Virus record (IMG/VR): IMGVR_UViG_3300005782_000008
Location: 1 to 43,006 of that record
DNA: 43,006 nucleotides
Strand: one strand, 5' to 3'
Source: a virus
The notes beneath the pieces are model-generated. The model was not told the origin of the DNA and did not search any database. It worked only from the letters and a program-made list of their open reading frames with translations. Shown here piece after piece: positions 37,623-43,006 of this stretch; the stretch's first letter is position 1, and each line of letters begins with the position of its first letter. The position numbers and the translations under genes are program-made.

Positions 37623-37955
37623 ATGGAACGTACATGGATGAACGTGGGCAAGGAGTACAACGCCAGCGACAAGCAAAAGAAATACCTAGCGCGAGCGTTT
37701 GACGGGCTGGAATGGCAAAGCATCAAGGGCGGGCTTGAAATAGCGGCGATACCGGGCCTGGCAATCAAGGCGGCAATCCGAGAATTGCCCTTGCCGAAGG
37801 TGTCCCACGTTGCCACAAGCAACGCCCTTGCTCCATACGGGCTGTATGGCATACGTGCGCACTACCGGAACGGACGCGCGGACGTGTACATTCTGGACGA
37901 GGGGTCGCGGTCGCTCGTGCTGGCGTCCGACTTCTGGCCGAAAAAGGTAGCATAG
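37623..37955 (+). CDS. Hypothetical protein
   Basis: This 110-residue protein starts at ATG 37623 after GAAGGAGAAACAGAGC. It begins MERTWMNVGKEYNASDKQKKYLARA; later parts include GGLEIAAIPGLAIKAAIRELPLP and a beta-rich end (GIRAHYRNGRADVYILDE). It is not recognised. Confidence 0.55.
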   Translation: MERTWMNVGKEYNASDKQKKYLARAFDGLEWQSIKGGLEIAAIPGLAIKAAIRELPLPKVSHVATSNALAPYGLYGIRAHYRNGRADVYILDEGSRSLVLASDFWPKKVA

Positions 37956-37956
37956 C

Positions 37957-38235
37957 ATGAACAGACCTTCGATTGACCATTCAATCCTCTCACCGTCGGG
38001 CCACTGCTCAAAACGAGCGAGAGCGGCCGCGCTAAAGCGCGAAGCTGCCCGACTCTTCCCCCCGGGCTTTGGACACCACGAGCCAACTGAGGAAGAGAAG
38101 CGACAGGAGACTATCAAGCGCCTGCGACGATCCGCCGCGAATCTTCGGGCACTGGCCGCACGTGGAATGAGTCCCCGGAAGTTTCCTAGAGAGGCCGCCA
38201 AACTTGAAGCGGAGGCGACGGCCCTAGAGGAGTAA
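37957..38235 (+). CDS. Small Arg/Ala-rich protein
   Basis: This 92-residue protein starts at ATG 37957, immediately after the previous TAG, with a poor ribosome site, so it may rely on coupling. It is basic and helical (RARAAALKREAARLFPPGFG, KRQETIKRLRRSAANLRALAARG). The GHHEPTEEEK segment is in the middle. It may bind nucleic acid; function unknown. Confidence 0.5.
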   Translation: MNRPSIDHSILSPSGHCSKRARAAALKREAARLFPPGFGHHEPTEEEKRQETIKRLRRSAANLRALAARGMSPRKFPREAAKLEAEATALEE

Positions 38236-38241
38236 GCAACA

Positions 38242-38275
38242 CGCGCGCTGATGCGCGCGGGCTATGGACAAGGAG
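38242..38275 (+). repeat. Hairpin plus ribosome site, first type (copy 2)
   Basis: CGCGCGC (38242-38248), loop TGAT, GCGCGCG (38253-38259) form a perfect 7-bp hairpin followed by GGCTATGGACAAGGAGG before ATG 38286. It is a close relative of the element at 36240-36270. Confidence 0.6.
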
Positions 38276-38285
38276 GTGCAGGACG

Positions 38286-38510
38286 ATGGCGAAGATAAGG
38301 CTCGTGCTCCGGTTGACGAAACAGGGGCGTAACGCCGCAATAGCCGCAGGCGATGACATAGAATACATAAACAAAGGTCTTGCGGCTATCCAGGCTGAAG
38401 GCCTCTTGTCGCCGGGCACGCAACATGCGATGACAGACCTTGAAGAAGAGATTGCAAACAGAATACGAACCGCCACCGACAAGCTACGGCAGACAAAGGA
38501 GAGTGAATAG
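38286..38510 (+). CDS. Small hypothetical protein
   Basis: This 74-residue protein starts at ATG 38286 after the strong site AAGGAGGTG. It begins MAKIRLVLRLTKQGRNAAIAAG and has helices (DIEYINKGLAAIQAEG, TDLEEEIANRIRTATDKL). It may be a small DNA-binding protein, but is not recognised. Confidence 0.55.
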   Translation: MAKIRLVLRLTKQGRNAAIAAGDDIEYINKGLAAIQAEGLLSPGTQHAMTDLEEEIANRIRTATDKLRQTKESE

Positions 38511-38523
38511 GCGAACAATCTCC

Positions 38524-38580
38524 GGGCGCTGCGGCGTGTGTCGAGCCTTTACTCCTTCCGCTCCCGCGCCGCACGCGCCC
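38524..38580 (+). repeat. Long GC-rich hairpin
   Basis: GGGCGCTGCGGCG (38524-38536) pairs with CGCCGCACGCGCCC (38567-38580), giving 13 base pairs with one bulged G and a 30-base pyrimidine-rich loop. It lies between the genes at 38286 and 38608 and may terminate, protect or gate the mRNA. Confidence 0.55.
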
Positions 38581-38607
38581 ACATACAGGAGCAAGCGAAG
38601 GCCGGTG

Positions 38608-38808
38608 ATGAAGATGAGTAAACGGCAACGGCGCAAGCGAAGGCAAGCACAGGAATTCGATATGACCAACGAGCAAGCGGAAAATGCTATCCGCGAAGGT
38701 TGGCGCATTGGAATGGACCGAGCGAAGGACATGACGCCGGAGCAAATTGACGTTCTGCTCGACGCCATAGACAAGGAGACAAGAAGTGGCAAGCGAACAC
38801 GACTATGA
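38608..38808 (+). CDS. Small basic hypothetical protein
   Basis: The protein has 66 residues from ATG 38608 (site GAAGG, spacing about 6). It has a basic start (MKMSKRQRRKRRQAQEF), then a helix pair (TNEQAENAIREGWRIGMDRAK, TPEQIDVLLDAIDKETR). It may bind RNA or DNA. An upstream extension of the frame runs through the preceding gene and hairpin and is not favoured. Confidence 0.5.
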   Translation: MKMSKRQRRKRRQAQEFDMTNEQAENAIREGWRIGMDRAKDMTPEQIDVLLDAIDKETRSGKRTRL

Positions 38809-39007
38809 CCACCGCACGGCGTTCTTGGGGAACCCACGCTCCGGCTGCACGCTGCACTACAACCCGCGCACGGATGGTGTTACGATAGGCTGGTGGGGCG
38901 ACAGCATCCGCGATACGGTCGAGCGAAGGCAGGTTGCGTTGTCTTGGCTTGTCGCTCAACTGGACTTGCCGTTGAAGCGCAAGCTCGCCAAGGGGGACGA
39001 CGAATGA
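38786..39007 (+). CDS. Small hypothetical protein
   Basis: This 73-residue protein starts at GTG 38786 after AAGGAGACAAGAA and overlaps the preceding gene by 23 bases. It contains CTLHYNPRTDGVTIGWWGDSIRD, probably beta-rich, then a helix with basic residues. Its stop overlaps the next start as ATGA. It is not recognised. Confidence 0.5.
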   Translation: MASEHDYDHRTAFLGNPRSGCTLHYNPRTDGVTIGWWGDSIRDTVERRQVALSWLVAQLDLPLKRKLAKGDDE

Positions 39008-39297
39008 AGCACGAACCCTACGCCTGGATACTGCGCGACTACAATTCCACCCTCGATACCATCCGCGACAAGACCCGCATGATGGAAGCGGACACGCGGA
39101 CGCAACTCAAGCTCGGCCCGCGCGGGCTGGCGGAAGCGCTCGAAGACCTTGCCGCGCGAGTCTACACAAGCGTAGGCGAAAGCGAAGGCACGCGCCAAGC
39201 GAAGGCAACTGCGCTCGCGGCCGCGCATACCGCAATACTGGTGATCCTGGCGCTGGACCGCGAAGGCGGACCGGCAAACGTGTGGGAGCAAGAGTAG
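39004..39297 (+). CDS. Small helical hypothetical protein
   Basis: This 97-residue protein starts at ATG 39004 in an ATGA overlap. It is almost all helical (AWILRDYNSTLDTIRDKTRMMEADT, LAEALEDLAARVYTSVG, ALAAAHTAILVILAL). It is not recognised. Its TAG overlaps the GTG of the next gene by one base. Confidence 0.5.
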   Translation: MKHEPYAWILRDYNSTLDTIRDKTRMMEADTRTQLKLGPRGLAEALEDLAARVYTSVGESEGTRQAKATALAAAHTAILVILALDREGGPANVWEQE

Positions 39298-40145
39298 TGG
39301 CGAAGGCGACCGCTGAACATATCAAGGAAAAGCTCCGCGCATGGGGGCCGCGCAAGCTCGATGAGTTTTACTGGCGAGCGAAGGCGGCGCGTTGCGCGAT
39401 GCTTCCCCGGCTGATTGCGCGCTGCGGCGAATGCCATGCGCTCCTGCCGCCGCGCTGGAGATTCGGCAAGCTCAAATCCTTGCTGCGGCTCGCCGACCAC
39501 ATAGCACCCTACAAGCTCTGTGACCGCTGCCCGATACGCCCAGGCTGTCCCCTGGACGGCAACCGGCCAGGGTTTCTGGTCTGGCTTCCCTGGAAACCCT
39601 ACCCCTACCACACCGACTTCCTGGATGAACTCGCCGCTACCAACGGCGATGTCTGCACGCCGATTGTCGGCTCTATCAACATGCGCCAAGTGCGGCTCGG
39701 GCTGAAGGCTGCGCACGATGTATGGAGCATGAACGAAATCTACGGCATAGTGTGCTGGCCCGGCCCCAAGGACCGCTATGCTCTCGCTCTCACTGTACTG
39801 GACAGGATCGAATGCGTAGTCGCGGACAACTACACCCCGAAGCGCGTAGCTGCGGTGACGCGGCGTTGGGTGACGCCGGTCCTTGTCGAAAGCACCGGCA
39901 AGCTCGAACCTGTGCGCGAGCGTGCCCCATACTGCCGCAAATGTCAGCACCGGCACTGGCCCGAAATGCCTTGCGCGCCGCTGTCCTACATTCAGCGGAC
40001 AAAACACATGCGCCGAGAACTGCTGAAGCAGGTAGACAAAGACTCCGGTTACATGGGCGAACGCGACTGGCTCGCGCATATCGAGCGCGAGAAGAAGGAC
40101 GCGGCGCGGAAACGAACATGGAGGTTTTTTCACAAAAAGGCTTGA
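39297..40145 (+). CDS. Zinc-binding hypothetical protein
   Basis: This 282-residue protein starts at GTG 39297. It has CGEC (about 43-46), CDRCPIRPGC (about 79-88) and CRKCQHRHWPEMPC (about 218-231), so one or more zinc sites are likely. The middle has ADNYTPKRVAAVTRRWVTPVLVEST. The C-terminus is basic (EREKKDAARKRTWRFFHKKA). No enzyme motif is recognised. The promoter at 40142 begins within its last bases. Confidence 0.5.
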   Translation: MAKATAEHIKEKLRAWGPRKLDEFYWRAKAARCAMLPRLIARCGECHALLPPRWRFGKLKSLLRLADHIAPYKLCDRCPIRPGCPLDGNRPGFLVWLPWKPYPYHTDFLDELAATNGDVCTPIVGSINMRQVRLGLKAAHDVWSMNEIYGIVCWPGPKDRYALALTVLDRIECVVADNYTPKRVAAVTRRWVTPVLVESTGKLEPVRERAPYCRKCQHRHWPEMPCAPLSYIQRTKHMRRELLKQVDKDSGYMGERDWLAHIEREKKDAARKRTWRFFHKKA

Positions 40146-40170
40146 CACGCATGTTGCGATGTGATACAAT
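40142..40170 (+). promoter_or_regulatory. Strong sigma70-like promoter for the recombination operon
   Basis: A perfect -35 TTGACA (40142-40147), 17-base spacer and -10 TACAAT (40165-40170) form the best plus-strand promoter in the window. It lies within the stop region of the preceding gene and would transcribe the RHH, SSB-like and Sak4-like genes. A 9-bp dyad brackets its -10 box. Confidence 0.8.
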
Positions 40171-40180
40171 CCGCAACATG
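40150..40180. promoter_or_regulatory. Operator candidate CATGTTGCG-13-CGCAACATG
   Basis: CATGTTGCG (40150-40158) and CGCAACATG (40172-40180) are perfect inverted 9-mers with centres 22 bases apart, two helical turns, flanking the -10 box. Binding here would block RNA polymerase. The CATGTT half-site also occurs in the dyad at 3085-3101. The ribbon-helix-helix protein at 40698 is a candidate binder. Confidence 0.6.
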
Positions 40181-40192
40181 GAGGATAGGACA

Positions 40193-40372
40193 ATGACACA
40201 ACGAGAAGAACGGACCGTGTGTGCCTTGGAACGTATTGCGGATGCCATGATGATAGCAGCAAGCGCCTACGCTCATTCCTCCCACGACACCGTGGTAGAC
40301 AACGGACATCTGCTTGAGCGCCTTGTTGCAGCGATAGAGCAGATGAAGCCCACAACTACTGAAGGGCAATAA
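40193..40372 (+). CDS. Small hypothetical protein, first gene after the 40142 promoter
   Basis: This 59-residue protein starts at ATG 40193 after GGATAGGACA. An upstream ATG at 40178 lies at the predicted transcription start and would be leaderless. The protein (TQREERTVCALERIADAMMIAAS, LLERLVAAIEQMK) is helical. As the first gene behind a dyad-controlled promoter it might be regulatory. It is not recognised. Confidence 0.5.
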   Translation: MTQREERTVCALERIADAMMIAASAYAHSSHDTVVDNGHLLERLVAAIEQMKPTTTEGQ

Positions 40373-40384
40373 GAGGAGAAGGGA

Positions 40385-40696
40385 ATGAATGGAATGAAAG
40401 GAGTCTGTGTCGGCGGGAGTACGACCGTCGCCGGCGGAAGCGAAGTGGCCGTAACATTCGCGGGAGCCATGACACATGACGAACGGACATGCCCCCTATG
40501 CGGGCCAACACTTCTGAAGCTCACGCTCAAAGCCCCCAGCATTGACGGATTCGAGGTGCTCGGGTCTGTCCGCATGAACGCCAGAAGCCTTCATTGGCTT
40601 CGCGACAAAATAGATGCGGCTTTGGCGGGCGCGGGTTCGCGCGAGGCCGTCGCCAAGATTGAGGCGGCGGCGCGGCACAACATAAGGACAACATAG
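40385..40696 (+). CDS. Hypothetical protein with CPLC motif
   Basis: This 103-residue protein starts at ATG 40385 after AGAGGAGAAGGGA. It has a Gly/Val/Thr-rich N-terminus (CVGGSTTVAGGSEVAVTFAG), then CPLCGP, a beta segment (LLKLTLKAPSIDGFEVLG) and a helix (SLHWLRDKIDAAL). The later half resembles small phage proteins with an HWLRDKIDAAL-type helix, also seen at 8870 (RWLRDQIDVAL). Function is unknown. Confidence 0.55.
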   Translation: MNGMKGVCVGGSTTVAGGSEVAVTFAGAMTHDERTCPLCGPTLLKLTLKAPSIDGFEVLGSVRMNARSLHWLRDKIDAALAGAGSREAVAKIEAAARHNIRTT

Positions 40697-40697
40697 A

Positions 40698-40865
40698 ATG
40701 AAGGGCAAGCGATACATGGTGCAACTGGACGAGGCCGAAGTGCGCAAGGTGGAGATGCTTCGCCTGCGGCTCAACTGGCCGTACTCGCTCGTAATACGCG
40801 AAGCTGTGAAACGGGGACTTCCCGAATTGGCGAAGGTAACGAGGTGCAAAGGGAGGATAAGCTGA
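40698..40865 (+). CDS. Ribbon-helix-helix (CopG-like) protein
   Basis: This 55-residue gene runs from ATG 40698 (site AAGGACAACATAGA) to TGA 40863-40865. The sequence MKGKRYMVQLDEAEVRKVEM has a short N-terminal strand with alternating exposed residues, followed by LRLRLNWPYSLVIREAVKRG, the two-helix pattern of RHH repressors. Such proteins bind short inverted repeats as dimers of dimers, so the dyads at 40150 and 3085 are natural targets. It overlaps the SSB-like gene start (TGATG). Target assignment is inference. Confidence 0.6.
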   Translation: MKGKRYMVQLDEAEVRKVEMLRLRLNWPYSLVIREAVKRGLPELAKVTRCKGRIS

Positions 40866-41374
40866 TGCTACCAGACGGCGTTTACACGGGTCATGTGAGT
40901 GAGTGGTGGCCGGACACGAGCAAAGCAGGCAACTCCATGATAGTGCTCGTGCTGCATGTGGATGGTGCGGTCGTACAGGGCAATGAAGTCGCCACCCCGT
41001 ATGAGGGGACCGACTTGCGCAACTACATCAACCTTACACCGCGCGCAGCCGAAATCAGCATGGAGATACTGCGCATGTTGGGCTGGTCGGGCAAGACCTT
41101 CAAGACCCTGGACCGCAATCACCCGGAAGCCGACACCCTGGACACCAAGGTTGCGTTCCGCGTCTTCACTGAACCCGATTTCAAGTACCCGAAGGTGGAC
41201 AGTCTGTGGGAGTTCGGTGCAGAGCAGCCGCGCAAACGCTCCGAGCGGGCTGACCCGGAGAGCGTCACGGGCGCGCTGGACCGCGCGTTGGGGATGCTGC
41301 TTGTGGATGCGCCGGACGTGCCGAAGCAGCCGCCTCCGCAACTGGACGAACCAGACGGCGATATTCCTTTCTAG
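40865..41374 (+). CDS. SSB-like protein (DUF669-like) with DIPF tail
   Basis: The protein has 169 residues from ATG 40865 after GGGAGGATAAGCTG. The N-terminal half looks like an OB-fold-type phage protein (LPDGVYTGHVSEWWPDTSKAGNS, IVLVLHVDGAVVQGNE), then LRNYINLTPRAAEISMEILRMLGWSG. The acidic, proline-rich tail ends DEPDGDIPF, almost the DDDIPF tip by which bacterial SSB recruits partners. The next gene is a Sak4-like ATPase, a usual neighbour. It probably coats single-stranded DNA in recombination. Confidence 0.7.
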   Translation: MLPDGVYTGHVSEWWPDTSKAGNSMIVLVLHVDGAVVQGNEVATPYEGTDLRNYINLTPRAAEISMEILRMLGWSGKTFKTLDRNHPEADTLDTKVAFRVFTEPDFKYPKVDSLWEFGAEQPRKRSERADPESVTGALDRALGMLLVDAPDVPKQPPPQLDEPDGDIPF

Positions 41375-41384
41375 GAGAAACGAT

Positions 41385-42398
41385 ATGAGCACGCCATTCG
41401 ACGCACCGTCACCATTCAAGCACGCGGAGAAAATGCGCAAGCGCCTCAAGCTCATGCTGTGGGGACCGACCGGGAGCGGTAAGACCACGCTCGCGCTTCA
41501 ATTCCCCAATCCCGTAGTGATAGACCTTGAAGGCGGCACCGACCTCTATGGTGAAGCGTTCAACTTCGATGTCATCCGCGCCGCAGATGCAGACGAAGCG
41601 GAAGCGGCGGTCAAATGGCTGCACGAACAGAAGCACAGTTACGAGACAGTCGTGGTTGATCCTGTGACTATATTTTGGGCCGCATTACAGGACCGATGGG
41701 GCGAGCGATTCTTGCGCCGCAAAGACCCGCACAGCAAAGGACACAAGGGCGAATACTACGAACTACAACCTTCCGACTGGCGCTACGTGAAGAACGACTA
41801 CAAGGCGCTGATGCGTGACCTGAACGGCCTCGACATGCACACTATAGTCACCGCGCACGAGAAAGTCTTGTACAAGGGCGAAGGCCGCGACTTCATGCAG
41901 AAAGTCGGCACGACGTTCGACGGCGAGAAAAGCACGGAGTACATGTTTGATGTGGTGCTGCGACTGCATGTGACCCCGAGTGGGAAACACTTTGCGCACA
42001 CCATCAAGGACCGCTCGAACATGCTTCCGCAAACGGATTGGCTGACCGACATTGCCGTGCTGGAGCCGCTCTTGGAGTCTTCCGCAAGTGCCAATTCCCC
42101 CATGAAAGCCCACCTATCAGAGGAGAATCCGGCATCCGCGAAACCGCTTTTGAGCGCGGAGACAATCGCGAAGATTGTTGCCGGTTTCAACGCGCTCGGT
42201 ATCGAACAGGAGCAACTTGAAGACTATCTTGACCGACCGCTCGCCAAGATTGTCGAAGCGGAACGACCGGCGCTACAACGACTGTACAAAGAGTTGAAAG
42301 AAGACAAGGACAAGTTGCGAGAGTTCATGGAGCGCTTGAATGACCGCGAGGCTGCGACCGAAGACCTCACGCCGCCGCCGGGATTGGAATTGCCATGA
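41385..42398 (+). CDS. Sak4-like RecA-fold recombination ATPase
   Basis: The protein has 337 residues from ATG 41385 after AGGAGAAACGAT. Walker A is WGPTGSGKTT (27-35), followed by PVVIDLEGGTDLYG, Walker B-like TVVVDPVT (88-95) and MHTIVTAHEKVLYKG (sensor). Phage AAA_24/Sak4 proteins with this order work as single-strand annealing recombinases with an SSB. The last 100 residues form an extra helical and charged domain (AETIAKIVAGFNALGIEQEQL, LYKELKEDKDKLREFMERL). It pairs naturally with the SSB-like gene before it. Confidence 0.8.
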   Translation: MSTPFDAPSPFKHAEKMRKRLKLMLWGPTGSGKTTLALQFPNPVVIDLEGGTDLYGEAFNFDVIRAADADEAEAAVKWLHEQKHSYETVVVDPVTIFWAALQDRWGERFLRRKDPHSKGHKGEYYELQPSDWRYVKNDYKALMRDLNGLDMHTIVTAHEKVLYKGEGRDFMQKVGTTFDGEKSTEYMFDVVLRLHVTPSGKHFAHTIKDRSNMLPQTDWLTDIAVLEPLLESSASANSPMKAHLSEENPASAKPLLSAETIAKIVAGFNALGIEQEQLEDYLDRPLAKIVEAERPALQRLYKELKEDKDKLREFMERLNDREAATEDLTPPPGLELP

Positions 42399-42598
42399 CA
42401 ACGAAAAAAGAACAGTGCGCCGCACTGGAGGCCGAGCAGCGCCGCCAGCACATAGACCGCAGGCGCAAGCAAGGCCGCTTGTCGTGCTCGCGCTGCGGGT
42501 TCTGTGGCCCGCCTGTGGGCGCACCCGAAGACCCGCACCAGATGGGCTGGGCGGTGATGGACCACAAGATTGTATGCCCGGAGTGCGCAAGACGATGA
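42395..42598 (+). CDS. Small zinc-ribbon protein
   Basis: This 67-residue protein starts in an ATGA overlap. A basic helix (EAEQRRQHIDRRRKQGRL) is followed by CSRCGFC and CPEC, enough for a zinc ribbon. It is probably a small nucleic-acid-binding accessory to the recombination genes. Function is unknown. Confidence 0.6.
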   Translation: MTTKKEQCAALEAEQRRQHIDRRRKQGRLSCSRCGFCGPPVGAPEDPHQMGWAVMDHKIVCPECARR

Positions 42599-42816
42599 CC
42601 GACAACATCTACACCAAATGCGCGTGGTGCGGCGAGCAATACAGACGCCCCGAATCGCGCGAATGGGTGGAGCTTCTGCCTGGCGTGGAGGACTCGTGGA
42701 TACGGCGCGGCTGGGAGTGCTCGCACGGCATTTGCCCGCGCTGCAAGCTGGAGCTAGTTGGAACTGCGGTGCTTGCGCGGCGGGAGCAGGGCGGGGGAGA
42801 AGAGGAGCAATCATGA
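42595..42816 (+). CDS. Small zinc-binding protein (SHGICPxC family)
   Basis: The protein has 73 residues from ATG 42595 in an ATGA overlap. It has CAWCGEQYRR and ECSHGICPRCKLEL, a CxxC pair set often seen in small bacterial and phage proteins with SHGxCPxC. The C-terminus is acidic. It overlaps the next start as ATGA. Confidence 0.6.
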   Translation: MTDNIYTKCAWCGEQYRRPESREWVELLPGVEDSWIRRGWECSHGICPRCKLELVGTAVLARREQGGGEEEQS

Positions 42817-43006
42817 AAAACGCATACAAGGTACTTGCATCAGGAATGCGCTCACCGTTCCAGAATTTCGTCTACGAAGCGGGGAAAGAGTACGTATGCG
42901 AGGATTTCGATCCCGACCCCGCACACGATTGCTCGCGCGGTTTCTACGCCACAGGCATTGATGGATTGCCGTATGCGTGGAACACATCACGGGAAGCCTG
43001 GTGTTG
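42813..43006 (+). CDS. N-terminal part of a small phage domain protein, runs off the window
   Basis: The frame is open from ATG 42813 (site AGAGGAGCAATC) to the window end, 64 codons without a stop. It begins MKNAYKVLASGMRSPFQNFV, followed by YEAGKEYVCEDFDPDPAHDC. The layout matches the gene at 1623 (VYKLTDENMQ...FQWKAGKWYEI). Joined to bases 1-118 the frame stays open and completes a 103-residue protein, so the window is probably a circularised genome. Function is unknown. Confidence 0.65.
   Translation, partial: MKNAYKVLASGMRSPFQNFVYEAGKEYVCEDFDPDPAHDCSRGFYATGIDGLPYAWNTSREAWC

Noticed and set aside
36460-37635. Minus-strand open frame of 391 codons across the right arm
   Set aside because: It runs through the hairpin repeats and antisense to several small genes with good ribosome sites; composition is not protein-like.
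39162-40355. Minus-strand open frame of 397 codons
   Set aside because: It is antisense to the zinc-binding gene and crosses the strong 40142 promoter; no start signal or recognisable motif.
1-43006. Integrase, repressor or attachment site for lysogeny
   Set aside because: No recombinase motifs or lambda-like repressor were found; the RHH protein alone does not indicate lysogeny. A temperate lifestyle is not supported.

Overview
The window looks like a complete or near-complete genome of a GC-rich, tailed, double-stranded DNA bacteriophage. No bacterial housekeeping genes, integrase, tRNA or CRISPR array is visible. The two ends behave as one circle: the reading frame that runs off the right end (from 42813) continues in frame into the frame that enters at base 2, and the joined protein is a paralogue of the gene at 1623. 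The bacterial host cannot be named. Shine-Dalgarno sites, sigma70-like promoters, a DnaC-like helicase loader and DnaA boxes point to a bacterium that supplies RNA and DNA polymerase.

There are two divergent transcription arms. The plus arm starts near 35.9 kb, runs through 43006/1 and ends near 12.8 kb. It holds many small zinc-ribbon and unknown genes, a ribbon-helix-helix protein, an SSB-like protein and a Sak4-like recombination ATPase (40.7-42.4 kb), a RusA-like resolvase (0.8 kb), a replication initiator and DnaC-like loader (3.3-5.4 kb), a PAPS-reductase-like enzyme, a C5-cytosine methyltransferase with a second gene nested in another frame, an amino-methyltransferase, an ASCH-like protein and two paralogous GT-A-like proteins. 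The minus arm starts near 35.0 kb and ends at 12.9 kb. It holds small and large terminase, portal, scaffold, major capsid, LamG-like protein, adaptor, a beta-propeller nozzle-like protein and large ejection/internal proteins, which is a podovirus-like set without a tape measure. It ends with a tightly overlapping sugar cassette: polysaccharide pyruvyl transferase, B12-type radical SAM, GT-B and GT2.

Regulation can be read in places. There are four good sigma70-like promoters (3111 and 40142 on plus; 32715 and 35081 on minus). Two have CATGTT/AACATG dyads at or beside them, and a CTACAC..GTGTAG dyad occurs at the portal promoter and in the divergent region. The initiator gene is preceded by a long-stemmed, interleaved (pseudoknot-type) leader RNA. 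It also contains a helically phased GTGAC array followed by an AT-richer tandem repeat, a lambda-like origin candidate. Intergenic hairpin-plus-ribosome-site modules recur at 36.2-38.3 kb, and short duplicated stop/start cassettes join early genes.

The most notable items are the initiator leader RNA, the iteron-like array, the dual-coded methyltransferase locus, the sugar cassette tied to the virion operon, and the duplicated gene-boundary cassettes. No endolysin, repressor or polymerase is recognisable. All functional calls come from reading motifs by eye; no database search was run.
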